DNA of 64,000 bases from Chiridota heheva (GCA_020152595.1 JAIGNY010000411.1:268501-332500), one strand, 5' to 3'; counted from the first letter of the stretch, positions 1 through 13,575 are shown. Notes: generated from the sequence alone by a model not told the origin. Translations and numbers: made by a program.

Positions 1-1424
1 TAATCACCGACCTGATGGGCTGTCATGACTGGTATGGATTAACTCTTCCTAGCTGTGACCATAGGGTAGGAAAAATCTAGGGGAAGGGCTCATGTCATTC
101 TCAGAAAAACCAATTGGGGCCATTTTGTTACACAAGTAGTGGGCTAGAGAATGGCCGTACACCTTTTATGAATTGTCACTAAAAGCTCTCAGTCAAAAAG
201 TAAGGGAGCCATCTTTGCAAACTCAAGGGAATTTTGAATATTCTTACAGGACTCATTTTCTAATACTTGTGCCATTAAAAATGATTTAAACCGAACCCCT
301 TGGTTTACAGGCGTTTCGAATTTGTAAATTGATATGTAAAATCTTCTATAATGAAAGTTTTTTTTGCCTCGCAAAATGTAAACTACAATAAGTCATTATT
401 TTTATGTGCATGGGTCCAAAAATTGTTAAACAATGTTATAGAAGCTTTTGTTACGGTTTTACCTACTTGACATTTTTGACCAATAAAGTGCTTTTACAGC
501 ATTGTTTGTGGAACGTACGATTTATAAGAAGAGTAGGTAGGAAAAGTGTGAGATGTAATTCTACCTCAGGATGAAAGATGAAACGTATTTCTATTTCTTT
601 ATTCCAAGACTAATTGCCTTGCTATGTTCCCATGTGTGATGACAGTTGAACTAAAAAACAACTTGTGATGTTAGTGTTGTTATTATTCTACAATTATTAC
701 TGAAAATTGAATCGTGAACCAAGATACTTAATTTCTTTTTAATTTGCAAGTACTTTATAAAGATATTTATGATTATTAGTACTAATTAGATGATGAAAAC
801 TTTATTATTATTATTACTTTACGTTCTTTGAAGTATATGTGAATATGGTGAAATGCTCACAGTTTTGTTAATCATGTGGTACGTTGTGAGCATTGAGAGG
901 AAAAAATTTTAAACCAAGAACAAATTTGCCGTTCTTCCATTCAAGTTGTCATATGAATTTTTATACCAAAGGGGAAAATAGACTGGTGGTTTGTGTAAAG
1001 CGCCCTCATATTTTTTGTCGAGGAGCGATATAATATACGGGTATAAAAAAAAGCTGAGGTGTACATTTACGATGCATCCATTGCACGTTGAGTTGTTCTG
1101 ACTTAATGACCTTTTTCCATAAATGTCAACAGTTGTATTAAAACGTGGATCATTATTTTTCAGAAAGCGTTTTATTTTCGTTATTAAAGCTTGAAGGGTT
1201 GAACCAACTGGTGCGTTAGCGGATGCGGTATTCTTGTATTTGAGATTGTTCTTCATGACTAAGTTAGCCAAAGGGAACAATATCCCCTCTTTGTGGGTGG
1301 TGGGGTTGACAGGATCATTTGATTACCCAAAGTAAAATAATGGTCTTCAGTTAAATTTAATCTCAGAACATATGAATGGATTGCTATTTTGGTAAAACAT
1401 AACTTTCTCCACAAAAATACAGCT
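1..1424. other. No recognised feature
   Basis: AT-rich DNA. A 123-residue open stretch on the minus strand (909-1280) has no recognisable motif. Confidence 0.6.
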
Positions 1425-1617
1425 TCCCACATAAGTGCAGCCGCCCTTCCAACATAAGCGCAGCCGCCCTTCCCACATAAGTGCAACCGCTCTTCCCACA
1501 TAAGTGCAGCCGCCCTTCCCACATAAGTGCAGCCGCTCTTCCCACTTAAGTGCAGCCGCCCTTCTCACATAAGTGCAGCCGCTTTTCCCACATAAGTGCA
1601 GCTACCCTTCCCACATA
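1425..1617. repeat. 23-bp minisatellite, about 9 copies
   Basis: The unit is close to ACATAAGTGCAGCCGCCCTT plus CCC, repeated with a few substitutions. It gives open frames on the minus strand only because 23 is not a multiple of 3 and stops are scarce. I do not call a gene. Confidence 0.9.
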
Positions 1618-2794
1618 GCCACCTTTTGGGGCAGATCGTTTTTGTTTTGGATTGGGAGATTTACAGCTAGTATTTTGCTGAATCTTATTTTTTTGTAAAC
1701 AATTGCCGCTGTTTAAAGTAATAAACTGGACAACATATTGCCACTTCTGGCCATCACTGCATGAGACCTACAGTTAGGCATCACATGTTCAAAGTTCACA
1801 GGTACAAATTTTTACCTTCAGCAAAATTATTTAGGGGACATGGTGAGCATATGGCTGCTCCACCAAATAAAGTTGTACCTGGTGGTGAGAGATAAGGTTT
1901 CTCTTTGGATTTGATCTTGCCACCCCCTCCTCCCCCTTCCCCCATCCCACCCTGCCACTACTCAACAACTGAAACTCTGCCTGTATTCCCTTCAATGTGC
2001 TTAACCTCATCATAACTCAAACATTTGCTAATTTTTGTTTTGAAGGTAATAAATTAATACAAACGTGTGAGAACTGTGTGAATATTCACTTTTGCTGGAA
2101 CCCCCATCGTGTTTGCCCATCTAAAATCAACTAACATTTCTTACAGCTGCCTAGTATACCAATCCCAATTTAATGTACGTCTTAAAGAAGGGTATATGGA
2201 CATGAAGTAATTTCTATATGGGTTAAAAGCATATTAAAACTCTTGAGCAGATCAGGTTTTGAATTTTCAAATAGCGCTTTTACTTTGAGGAGTTATGGCT
2301 TATTTATGGGTCAGTTTTAAATTCATGTTTAATTTGTGATATATAGCTGGGCAGACAGCCTGAATTCACCATGGATGTCTTTAGCTTTCTTTCCTAAATC
2401 TCAGTCAATAAAATGATAGAAAAGTCTATTCATTCTGGAATTTGATAATTAATACTTTTGGTCAAAATTTGCTGTACTTCTTGAAATAATTGTGATAAAC
2501 ATTCAGAAAATAGAAGGATTTACAAAAGGAAATACCAAGATCTGTAACACAATTTGCATAAAAAGAGTATGTATGATACTGGAGCTTTCAAAATACTGTA
2601 AAATGGTCAATTTTTAAGTCATTTTGATGTAAGTTTTTAAACTAATGTTGCCTCTGCACATCCATATCCATGCAACTATCTCTCTCTCTTATTCATGAAC
2701 AGGAACCAACAAAATTAATTTAAACTTAAATAGTTTAAAGTATAAAAACAATGCAAACAGCAAAAAATCCCATCAAAATCAGTTAAAGATTGGC
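1618..2794. other. No recognised gene; dispersed AT-rich repeat near 2.45-2.64 kb
   Basis: GGTCAAAATTTGCTGTACTT and TGTAAAATGGTCAATTTTTA recur near 7.48-7.6, 10.1 and 20.1 kb. Confidence 0.55.
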
Positions 2795-3005
2795 CATTTT
2801 ACAGCATTTAAAAATTTGAATACCTAATTAGCATAAATTTTGCCCATTTATTTTACAGCATTTTAAAAATTAAATACCTAATTAGCATAAATTTTGCCCA
2901 TTTATTTTACAGCATTTTAAAATTTAAATACCTAATTAGCATAAATTTTGCCCATCTATTTTACAGCATTTTAAGATTTAAATACCTAATTAGCATAAAT
3001 TGTGC
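2795..3005. repeat. ~61-bp tandem repeat, about 3.5 copies
   Basis: Each unit holds TTTTACAGCATTT, AAATACCTAATTAGCATAAA and TTTTGCCCAT. The same motifs (GGCCATTTTACAGCATTT, TTAGCATAAA, ATTTTGATTTT) recur singly near 2.59, 7.48, 10.13 and 20.17 kb, so the tandem block looks like a local expansion of a dispersed AT-rich element. Confidence 0.8.
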
Positions 3006-3320
3006 AAGGGACCTCAGAATGGGACAACTAGAAAATTGTTCATTTTAACTTATTGATTGTTCTTTGGTCCTTCCCCCAACTATTTTGGATGGGAGAAGTT
3101 GGCTATAGTGAACTGGAAATTGGATATTATTTAAACCTTGACCTATTATAATCTTTAGCTGTAGAATACAATTTGAGAACCCTTGAAAGTTGGGAAAGAA
3201 TATCAAAAATAATATTACAGAATTTTAACTGTTATTCCTTGCTGAAATCTTTATAATTTATATTATTTTTTAATTTTATACTTGTCATAGCTTAAAAACT
3301 ATAAGTGGTACTGTGACTGT

Positions 3321-3828
3321 TTAAAGGATTACTTCAAAGGTCAATCAAGTCTTATCTTATATGAAAGGGGACTTAATTAGAAATAAAATGGTGAAGAAAC
3401 CAATATTTTATTCCACTATTCGTGTTTACAGTTCTGTCTAGAAATGAATTTTGTATTCTCACTTACAATTGTTAATGCATTTTTAAGAAAATAGATTTGA
3501 TTTGTTTGCTATTTGCATTATTATTCCTCAAAACTATTCAGGTGTTAAAGTATAATTACCCTTACTAGATTCCGTTTTAATACTTTCCTGACATATGTTT
3601 TTAGCCACAAAATTTTAAGGAACTAAATGATAGAGGACATAAAGATTTTGAAAAATCTGAGGATGTGATATCACAAATAGTCTTATTTCAGTCGTTTCTA
3701 CACAAATGATACAGAACTTAAAACTTAGATATCTCCTTAATGGAATCCGATTTTTGAACGCTTTCTTCCGTATTTTGTTTCTTTTGGGGTCCTTCATATA
3801 AAATGAACTTGCCTGAACTAATCCTTTA
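3321..3828. mobile_element. TTAAAGGATTAG foldback MITE, copy 1
   Basis: The left arm starts TTAAAGGATTACTTC and the right arm ends GAACTAATCCTTTAT, its inverse. Arms of roughly 100-200 bp contain the shared block ACAAAATGGTGAAGAAA and its complement. The interior holds no gene. This family recurs at least six times between 3 and 22 kb. Confidence 0.7.
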
Positions 3829-4237
3829 TCAAAGACTACTCGACTCAGAATTGAAGGCTCTACCTCTCATCCAACTTTTCAAGTGATTTGCAATGGAGTG
3901 AAACAAATCAAATGTGAAATATAGATGATTATTTACTGCAGATCTGTGCCCTGGAATTTTTTTTTTTTTTTTTTTTTAAATTACAGGATCATACTGGACA
4001 CGAATCACTGCAAACAACATGAGTTACTTTTCATCATGCAGAACCGAAAAAATAAATATATGGTACATGAAATAAATTAAGGACTTGAGAGAAAAAATTG
4101 ATTGATGTTAATCATTAAAAATGTAATAAACTTATAATTAATTTCTTGCATTAGCCTTATCTTTTTATTGATTGATGTAAATCATTAAAAATATATATAA
4201 TAAATTTATAGGAATATAATTTGACAACCCTAAATTA

Positions 4238-4520
4238 AATTAATTTTAGCTTAACATAACATCATCAAGATGATGGGCTAAGAAGGGTGAATCATTCCAT
4301 AAAAAGCCCAAACTAACACCACCACCACCACAAAAAATAATGATAATAATAATTTAAGATGCCTAGAGTTATAAAAGAACTTATCAATGTTGACTTTCAA
4401 ATTGTGAACAGAACTGGAGCTAACTACCCACTCATGCAAACCATTTCACTCATTAACAACTCTTTGTGAAAAGCTAAAATGTCCAAAAATCTTCCATCAG
4501 TCAGTAAATGTACAGAAACT
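4238..4520 (-). mobile_element. GTTAT-tailed LINE, 3' fragment (minus)
   Basis: Minus-strand blocks AAAGAGTTGTTAATGAGTG, GTTAGCTCCAGTTC, GTCAACATTGATAAG and GGTGGTGTTAGTTTGGGCTT occur in the same order as in the 3' end of the LINE at 52.8-54.3 kb. The 3' tip AACATAAC/GTTATGTT is the tail motif. Confidence 0.75.
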
Positions 4521-5237
4521 ATTAATCATCAAAGAGTACGAGGTCTTCAAAATAATAATAAGAAGAATATAAATATTAATAATAAGATTACTCTGTAATA
4601 GGAACACAATCGGCAATGTACAGAGACCATTGCAAGCAATTTGGAAAGTTTTAACAAACAGTCAAACAATTATATTAGAGAACTTTCTAACCTTACAACC
4701 ATTTCAAAATGCAACAAATATATATTGAGAGCAAAAGAATGGTGCAAAAGTGATGACCCTAAAATGATAGTTTTGTAAAAGAGTTGAGTCCCCTCCCACC
4801 CCTCCTTTCACTTGATATCAGACAAACTAATTGTGTACCCCATATCCCTACATTTGACTATCTGCATTAGCCTTATTTTTGGTTGTGGGTGAGGGGGAGG
4901 GGGGAAGTGGCAAATAATTCCTGTATCAAAGGGGATAAAGATCTCCCTTTGAGGATTTAAAAAAAAAAAAAAGAATATTCCCATAATCTAAAAAAAAAAG
5001 AGTAAATAAATGGAGGAAAAAATCCTTCAGAGGCCCTTGGAAGTATGATATTAATATTGGAAAATAAAAGGCTCTGGCACGTTATCCATATCAACCCTAT
5101 AACTTTGCATTATCACATTCAGTGATATATTGATGCATGATAAAAGTCTATTGGACAACAATATTTTATATTCTTTGAAAAGTATTGAAATCTGAGCAGA
5201 TAAGTTTTTTAATTTTGAAGAAAAAAAAAACTTATTT

Positions 5238-6110
5238 TTGGTTCCGATGCAATAGCATCAGGAACCTATGCGTTCATAACAGCGTATGTATGTGTGTGTG
5301 TGTGATGCTGAGCTTGTAAATGGTACAGTGGATTCATATCATATGTGGTATAAAGATAGCCCATGGTCCGTAGATGTGCCCTATTTTTTTGGTGGCGATG
5401 TCATGCATATTAATGAGTTAAGGCGGGGCTTAATGTAATAACCCTAAAATGCCCAAATTTTTAACAACCACATACCTGTTTTGTTTCATATTTGGTACAG
5501 TTATGATGTTAGCTAATGTGTACATGTTCATGGTATAAAAATGTTGAAATTCATTAATATGCATAGTGGGCGGGCTTAATATATTTTGGTGCAAAAAGCT
5601 TGAAAACACGTTATCTCAAGAATGGTAGTGGATTCATATCACAGATAGCCCATGTCTGTAGATGTGCCCCATTGTTTTTAGTGGTGATTGTTTTAAGTGG
5701 TGATGTCATGCTCATATTTTAATGAGTATCTGTTTTGTTTCATATTGGAAATAATTATGAAGTTAGGGCGTGTTTAATGTAAAAATCTTTAAATGCTTAT
5801 TTTTTAACAATCACATTCTGGTTTTATTTCATATTGGATAAATTATAATGTTAGCTAGTGTGTACATGTTCATGATATAAAATTGTTGTAATTCATTAAT
5901 ATGCATAGTGGGTGGGGCTTAAAATGATTTTGCTGAAAAGAGCTTGTAATCACGATTTTAAAGAATGATAAATTAGATTCAAGTCATATGTAGTACACAG
6001 ATAGTCCATGGTATGTGGATGTGCCTGATTGCTTTTGATGGTGATACCATGCATATCAATGAATAGGTGGGGCATAATGTAAATTTCTTCAAATATGATA
6101 CATGAGCAAC
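5238..6110. repeat. ~310-bp imperfect tandem repeat, about 3 copies
   Basis: Copies starting near 5310, 5625 and 5965 share TGGATTCATATCATATGTGG-like, GATAGCCCATGG, GTAGATGTGCCC, GATGTCATGCATATTAATGA and TTCATTAATATGCATAGTGG blocks. The region opens with GGTTCCGATGCAATAGC then (TG)n. The same GGTTCCGATGC start occurs at 58.62 kb before a (TATG)n tract. Confidence 0.7.
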
Positions 6111-7634
6111 GGTTTGCTAAAAGGTCTGGAATTTGAGACAATGACCTTTTTTTGGGAGGGGAGGGGGTGGGCTCTTCAGTAAAATTTGGTCTCCCAAGTT
6201 TAAAAACTTGTTATTTTGACACAATGTTGGAAACAATTTTAAGCCATTGGCCATTTTTTGTTTGTTCTGCGACCCCACCAAAAAGGCTGCCTACATACAC
6301 CTTGTTTTTATTCCATACTTAAGAAGATTAACTTATTTAAGTCATTGGATCGAACTTTCGATACAATTTTTTAATTCCAGCAGAAGTAATTATACATATT
6401 TTGTCGAAAAAGATAATGACATTAAAACATTGTAAACATATTGATTCTAAGAGTAATTGTGGAGGGTAGCTGCTTGTTTTATACATGGACTTACCATGTT
6501 TTTTTTTCTCTTTCCCTTTTTGGTGCTTTGCAATCTTTCCACATATGCACAAGTGAAAGAAGACGCTCGCAGAGTCATACACAGTGGATACAGTACATGT
6601 TTAAGGTACGGTGTAGAACATGTAGCACACTGGCTAATACACTGCAGGGTGCATTACTTTAAAGAATTTGAGCAGAAGGTTGGTTATTATACAATTCATA
6701 TTTTATCATATCAATTAAAAGTGAAGGGGAAAGTAACAGTCTCAATAGCTAGGTCGTAAACTTGTTTCTTATGATACGGTTACTTTCAAAATTATCTATG
6801 GGTGCAAGTCATTTGTGTGCAAAGAACAGTAAAGAAAATTGTTGTGTAATGTACGTCATAGAGGGAGTGATTTTAAAATGAATTTCCTCTGAGTGTTTTT
6901 TTTTTTAGGGGAGGGGGCATAGAGTTGTTTGTCACAGACCCTCACAGAAGAAAATGATCAATCTTTGCTGAATAATATAATTAATGTCCTGTATAGAGTA
7001 TAACAGAAAAAAGCAACAATGTTATGCAAATCACCAGTCTACTTTCAGTTACCATGGTAACAAGGTAGACATGTTTGTTACTGTTTAAGCATGCATCCAC
7101 ATTTAAAGCAATATGGGACAGGATGCTAATTGTTGGTGTCAAAAGCTTTCTATGTGGTATATATAAGATTCTATCAGACCAAATTCAGACGTATCTTTTA
7201 ATGAAAGCTCTTTTGACGATGCTTTGGTTAGTTTAAACTGTATTATGTTCACAAGCCTGTTTATGTACACACTAATTACGAGCAAGATTACATTATGTAT
7301 AATGAAGAATGCATGTGATATACTAAAAACTATCTTACTCATATTTGTACCGTGTTTCTTTTCTCTTGAGTTTTGTAGATAGAATAATTTGCACACTGTG
7401 TAGAGGCAACATTTAGCCCACTTGCTTTAAAATCTTTTAAAAATCATCAGAAAATTAAAAATATCATCAAAATCTGTTCTACATTGACCATTTTACAGCA
7501 TTTTCAAATCTCAGGCATAAATTTGCATAGTTTATGCAAATTTTGTGATGCAATCGGTATTTTTCTTCTAAATGTGTATTATAATTCTTTGAAGTGGTGC
7601 AGCAAATTTTGACTAAAGGTTTTTTAGTCTTTGT
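6111..7634. other. No recognised gene
   Basis: A 100-residue open frame at 6457-6759 lacks motifs and splice support. The stretch near 7.44-7.62 kb belongs to the dispersed AT-rich repeat (CCATTTTACAGCATTTTC). Confidence 0.5.
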
Positions 7635-7845
7635 CATGCTAAAATTGAAGGGAATTTCCCAAAACTGAAGGGAATTTCTCAGAAATTAAAGGGAATTTCC
7701 CTGAATTGAAAGGAATTTCTCGGAAATTGAAGGGAATTCCCCAGAAATTAAAGATTTTCGAAAATTGAAGTAAATGTCCAGAAAATCGAATTAAACTTTC
7801 CCGAAAATGAAGGATATTTCCTAAAAATTTAAGAAAATCACTATA
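7635..7845. repeat. Fuzzy ~20-bp repeat (AATTGAAGGGAATTTC type)
   Basis: About nine degenerate units of AAATTGAAGGGAATTTCCC. Related blocks occur at 21.78-21.91, 24.28-24.42, 42.51-43.03, 43.82-43.92 and 44.70-44.80 kb. Confidence 0.7.
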
Positions 7846-9679
7846 AATTCATTATTACAGTTTAATATGTATACTATACTGGTATATTCCGCTACTTACA
7901 TCACACTTTTCAAAAATTAAATTTTGCCGGAGGGGTGGGGTGGGTATGGATAGTTTCCCACTTATCCCCCCCCCCCATCCCCACTGAATACACCACTGTG
8001 GAGAGAATATATCCCACACTCCAGATTTCTTTTTTTAAAAAGGCTATGACCTTGACCCAGATTTAAAAGTAGAATGCACTTTGAGGACATTTGAAATTTG
8101 GGAAATAAATATAATGAATTACATGAAAGAATTTTCACTTTCGTCCATGCTTAATTTTTTTTACAAACTTTGATTTGTGATAACTTTTAAAAAAACTATA
8201 CATGCTATTGTGATCATTTAAAGACTGCTCAGAATTTAATGCTCTTTCGTCTGGGTACAAAAATCCTGCCCACCCACTCGATATTCCCAAAAGGCAGTCG
8301 AAGAGCATGAAATCTGCCCATTTGTCGAGAAGTGGACTGACAGAATCGAGTAAAAATTGCCAAAACAAGTAATATACATTTAAAAAATTTAATTCAATCA
8401 AGATTTTGGGGAAAATTTTTAAATTGATATTTGTCCAAAACAAATTACAAAAATTCTGTCTGATACAGACACAAATGATAATCTTTTTTATTAGCCATGA
8501 GGAGGACTTGTTCCACCCCCTCTCCCACCCCCTCATTGTACTTAAATATAAATACTTTGTAGCTCATGCCATAAACCCAGTGGCGTCAGCAAAAAATTTT
8601 GTTTGGAGGGGGCATAGCAGTTCAAAAGAGGAAAAATAGGGGACACTAAAAAAATATAAAAAACGTGCACGTACCGATGTGGGTTCCAGGGGCCCGCTTA
8701 AGGTAGGGGTAAGCTCTGCAAGATTTCTTTCTTTTCTTATGGCTTGAAATCAAACACAGAAATTCCAAAATTAAATTGAAGGATATTTTAGATTCAAACG
8801 TTAAATCAACTCAGAAAAACATTTTGGTTATCATTTCTAATCAAGCAGAAAAGCAATTTTCCTGAAAATTGAGATAACTCGGGGCCCAAAATAACTGGGA
8901 TCAGGCGTGAAGCCCTGAAAGCTCTACAGATTTTTTGTTTTTGGATGCGCCAAAGTGGATTCAAATCAAACAAGAGAAATTCAAAACTTAAATTGATAAA
9001 AAGATTCTAGGCCTATCAACTCGGATAAGCATTTGGGTTACCATTTCTAAAATAGAAAATTATTTCTCTTGAAAGTTTGAGACAATTCAGGCAATAAATC
9101 TCTGAAGATTTCATTGTTTGATGACCCTAACTGGCTGCAAAATCTTTTATTACACTGACCAAAATTTGGTTTATTTTCCATTAATTTAAACAGAGCATTA
9201 AATAACTAACTAGGATGGTATAGGTATATGCCCCCCATACATCCCCCCCCCCCCCCCCTTTCCCATAGCGACTGCATGAACCTAACTTAAATTTGAAGTT
9301 TGATTAATTTAGAAGGGAGGGCATGTCCTCCCTTTAATTGTATGTAAAGATACTTTGTAACTTATGCCATAAACTAAAAATATTTCTTGAATAAGTTAAA
9401 CAGATGCAAAGTTTTTGATTGGTCAATGAAAACACTTTATATAGTCTGGTAGATCTATGGTCATATAACAATTTCTATATTGGTTAAATGAGTTTCAAAT
9501 CTGAGCAGATCAGGTTTTGAATTTTGAAAATGGCATTTTAAACTTTCGAGGTAAGCTTATCAAAATTGGATCAATTTTAATTCATGTGATTTACAGGACT
9601 GACAGCTCTAAACCTTTTGCTACCTTTTAAATATTTTTTTGTAAATATAATTCAGTAACATTTATGCTCCTGCTAGAAC
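7846..9679. other. No recognised gene; decayed hAT-like terminus near 8.58 kb
   Basis: CAGTGGCGTCAGCAAAAAAT at 8579 resembles hAT-type MITE ends in this window, but I found no partner. Confidence 0.4.
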
Positions 9680-10015
9680 CTGATTGGAGGCATAGGCTTA
9701 GGAACCGGGGACTGCACCCTCCCCCTCACACACACTTTTCCAAAACATGACATAAGTTTGAAATTGAAAAGTGCCCCTAAATTACTGTCCCCTCCCCTAG
9801 TAAGAAACACGACTTTTATCAGTCCCATGTACAGGAGGAAAGTGTCCCCATTGGAAAAGTTCCCCTTTCTGAAAATGAAGTGCCCCATTTACTTTGTTGT
9901 TTTGGGCTCACTTATTCTATCTACAGATTGAGATGGGGGACATGATTGAAAAGTGCCTCCTAAGAGGTTGTGCCTCCTCCCTCCACTCCTTTGAAAGCTT
10001 CCTACACTCCTGACT
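9680..10015. mobile_element. GTGCCCC-rich MITE family, copy 1
   Basis: It shares AAAAGTGCCCCT, TTTTATCAGTCCCATGTACA, GAAAATGAAGTGCCCC, CCTAAGAGGTTGTGCC and GAAAGCTTCCTACACTCCTG with 34.95-35.31 kb in the same order. The end TACACTCCTG resembles the CAGGGGTGTA termini of small hAT-like elements. There is no gene inside. Confidence 0.65.
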
Positions 10016-10214
10016 GGAGGTATAATAACGATATGATTTTTTAAACCCCATTGAATAATTGTGAGACTTGCAAAAACAAAACAATTTACAACAGAAAATG
10101 CCAAGGTTGCCCTGTAACACATCACAAATTAGCATAAAATATGCAAATTAATGCCTGAAATTAAAACTGCTGTAATATGGCCAATTTTTAACCTATTTTG
10201 ATTTTGTTTTTATT

Positions 10215-10290
10215 GTTACTTTCATGGATTTTAGTAGATATTACTTTATGGATTTTAGTAGAAATTACTTTCATGTATTTTAGATATTAA
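10215..10290. repeat. Short tandem repeat, ~31 bp x 2.3
   Basis: ATGGATTTTAGTAGA-ATTACTTT occurs twice and a third copy decays after ATGTATTTTAGA. Confidence 0.7.
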
Positions 10291-11507
10291 AGGGAAAGTA
10301 TCGTTCCATAAATGCATATAGAAGTGAACCCCATCGTGCTGGTACCATCACTTTCGGTTTTCAATTTTCCCTATTGATCGTGAGAAATCTGCGATGTTAT
10401 CAATCACACATCCACTTGACCGACATATAGGGCCTACATGGGTAATCCATAACATCAAAAGTTTTTTGCAATCTATAAGAAAACTTGAAAAGTGACGTTA
10501 CCAGCTTGGCGGCTTTTACTTTGAATTTATTTATGGGAGGATACCTTTCAGTTGCCTTCCACGTCCATATTATTTAGGCAAGTTGAAAACTTCTTCCAAA
10601 ATTGTCTCAAGCAAAGCAAAATATATTTGCACTTCACGTCTGGGCTGCTTCCATAAACCTCTATAACTAATTGGCCAAATAAATTATGAAAACTAATCAA
10701 TGATGAAAGCATACGATATCGTTTTTATGTGTAAAATGCAGGAAAGTGCTGTTTGTTTTGACATCGTGGTTTGCTTTAATTGCCAGTGCCCCCGAGAAGG
10801 GGTAGGGGAAAAGTTGCCCAGGGCCCCCCCAGATTTATCTGAATATATTTTGAGGGGACTTAAATAGAATGAACATAGACCACAGGGGCAATATTGTAAT
10901 AATAACAAGCAATCAGCATGAAGCAATATCTTTCCTTAGGAAAAATGGTCCGTCAATCATTCACAGTTAATGCACACATCACCTCAGGCATATAATACAC
11001 AGCTAATCTTATCATCAGTTTGCAAACAAATTGCTTCACTAATACACCTAACACAGATGAGTGATTTCAATCACAAAAGTACCCTGATTATTCAGCACTG
11101 GCTTTCTGTAATCTTATACACACAAATAGCCTTGGGCTACTTGGCTGTGGTGTGCATCAAAATGGCAGATAAACTCATTGTTTGGCGTGGAAACACAATA
11201 CACTGAATAGGAAGTCGGATTGGTAATTGTCATACCCGAGTTTTCAGGATTAACTCAGGTGTCGGGTGCGGGTGGGCTTAAAGAGAGAATCTTTAGCATG
11301 GAGGGCATGGTAAAAACTGGTTTGGTCGTCGATGTTTGTCCCCCAAACCGCCCTCCCTATGAATCTGCGACAATTGTTCGCCTATACTTCTGATCTTGTC
11401 ACGAATTTACCCGTTACGTGATAACTGCAGAAATATTCTATTATGCCCATAAAACGAACGCAAAATATGATAGACCAGCCTCTTACTTAATTGAAACGTA
11501 CCATTTT
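10291..11507. other. Unassigned; small repeat shared with 46.2 kb
   Basis: CACTTTCGGTTTTCAATTTT and AAATCTGCGATGTTATCAAT near 10.35 kb match CACTTCCGGTTTTCAATTTT and AAATCTGTGATGTTATCGAT at 46.25 kb. Confidence 0.5.
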
Positions 11508-12478
11508 TTAAAGGAGTATTCCTATGAATGTTTATATGATAAAGGACTATGAAAGAAACAAATTGTTGAAAAAACCATGTTGATATCTTATTCCGATTAG
11601 GAGTCATTGCACTTTTCAGTTTTCTCCGGTGTGTTGAAAAGTAATCTTGCACTGTACAGTGTGGTGTTACAACTGCAGATTCAAGATAGTATCTCTTTGA
11701 AAATTAATTGCCTCTTTGTCTAAATTATGGGAAATTTTTTTGTATGGAGATGGAGTTTAACATGTACTCTCTAAGAAATGCGTTGCACATCTGCACATGT
11801 ACTTTACTCAAATGACAGAAAAATACATTTTTATTTAATAGAAATACATTTGATCAGTCCGGAAGCATGCCTAGGAACATTTATAACACACGAGAATATT
11901 GAAGTCATGCAGCTATATTGTTCAGATGTTGCGATAAAATGTCATAGTTTCTAATTTATGTACTTGAAATATTAAAATCATTTGTGTTGAAAAACATTTT
12001 GAGTTTTCAAAATGGCCGTTTCGCGCCTAAAAGCATAGCTCTATTGTCTATTTTTTCTAATATTTCGAAAACGGCGTGGTGAAAATATCAAATAGGAGTG
12101 GAAATGTTTTAGCCATGACAGTAATAAAGGTATTTTCACGAGTTTTAGGTTTCCTCAAGCAAAGATATTTTTCCCAGACGTATTTCAAATTTAAAATATG
12201 TAACATTGCATAAGGCTTTAACGTTAGGATAGCAAAGGATCATGGGAAATATCACAAAATAGTGGCTTCCATGTAGAAAAATGTTCCCTTTTGTAAGAAC
12301 ATTTATGCTCCCATTAATAGGCATATCTTGGATCTGCAATTATAACATTGCATCAGTCACTTTTTGAAGTGCAAGAACTCTAAACGGAATAAGATATCAA
12401 CATGGTTCCTTCACCAATTTGTTTCTTTAATAGTCCATTCTATCATATAAATGAAAATTCACAGGATTATTCCTTTAA
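11508..12478. repeat. Inverted arms of a related foldback repeat around another MITE
   Basis: The left arm near 11508-11600 contains AAAGGAGTATTCCTATGAAT and AACCATGTTGATATCTTATT. The right arm near 12375-12478 contains GGAATAAGATATCAACATGG and GGATTATTCCTTTAA, its inverse. The CAGTCCGG MITE (11855-12330) sits between them, so one element appears nested in the other. Confidence 0.55.
11855..12330. mobile_element. CAGTCCGG-ended MITE, copy 1
   Basis: About 470 bp here match 39302-39767 closely over the full length. Both include CAGATGTTGCGATAAAATGT-like, CAAAATGGCCGTTTCGCGCC-like and ACGGCGTGGTGA blocks. Copy 1 keeps the left end CAGTCCGG and the subterminal TTAATAGGCAT on the right but has lost the right CGGACTG terminus. 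It lies between two inverted arms of another foldback repeat. Confidence 0.8.
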
Positions 12479-13223
12479 TTACTTCACAACATCCGCAACT
12501 ACTTTGTCATGTTTAATAGTGTTTTTATCCGATGAAATATTAATATACTGATCTAGCTAGCTTGAAATAATACGTTCCACACCAGAACACACCTCGTTTC
12601 TCATTGCTGATTTTTCTCATTTTAGTAGGCCAGAGGTTGGTATATTTGGCTATCTAAAAGCCAATTTTGATTTTTGATTTTTTTTTGTACTATTTAATTT
12701 TTTAGTTTAATTTTCTCAGTTTTACACTTTTTAGGCACATGCCATAGAAATAGAAAAAGTACACGTAAGTCCTTTGAACTAATTGTTTCAGTGTGGACCT
12801 GCACACTGGAAACAAGTCAGTTTGAAACTTGTTTGGCCGCAAAACAAAAAAATTGTTTGACCTTTATTTAGTTTGGCTTTTTTTTAGACTTGCTATTTGG
12901 CTGTTTTGATATTAAATTTGGTCATTCATGTCATTTTGCTCATTTGTTTGGCTTTAAGGAGACTTGTTTGGCTGTACAAATATTGTATTCAATTTGCCTT
13001 AATTCTGGCGTTTCTAGAAGACTTTCATGGAGAAAAAAAAAGAAGTGAAAAATCAATTCAGACCACGTGATATTTTGCATGAAGTAGAAGTTACGGAATA
13101 TTTTTTTCTTTCTTTTCAATATATTTGACCCTCCCCCAAAAAGCCTATGTATCCGACAGTTACAGCGGCCGATTTCTGTCAAAATTTGGAATCTTTTTGA
13201 CTTGATTACAATTTTGATTTTTT

Positions 13224-13575
13224 TTAAAAGGTTTAGTTCAGTGGTCAAGCGTTAAAACCATTGGATATGTCAGGAAAGGAGTAAAATAGAATCTTGTAGG
13301 GGTAACTATAATTTACCACCTGAAGAAATTTCGAGGAGGAATAATTCAAATGGTAAAAAAGTTAAATACATTTTCTTGAATCTGAGGAGTGCACCGACCT
13401 TTCATACTAGCCTTTCTACACCAGTCGTTTCTACACAAGATGAGCCAAAGCTTTAAACTTGAATAATTCCTTAACAGAATAAGATATTTTAATGCTTTTG
13501 TCCACCATTTTGTTCCTTTTCAAGTCACAAGATAAGATAATATGGACTTGCTTGACCAATGAAGTAATCCTTTAA
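13224..13575. mobile_element. TTAAAGGATTAG foldback MITE, copy 2 (shortened left arm)
   Basis: The left end is AGGTTTAGTTCAGTGGTCAA and the right end GAAGTAATCCTTTAA. The left arm is cut to about 30 bp before an internal segment (GGATATGTCAGGAAAGGAGT) shared with the copy at 20.26-20.79 kb. The right arm is full length. Confidence 0.65.

Noticed and set aside
6457-6759. 100-residue open frame with hydrophobic start
   Set aside because: No motif, splice signal or repeat of the frame elsewhere; length is expected by chance in this much sequence.
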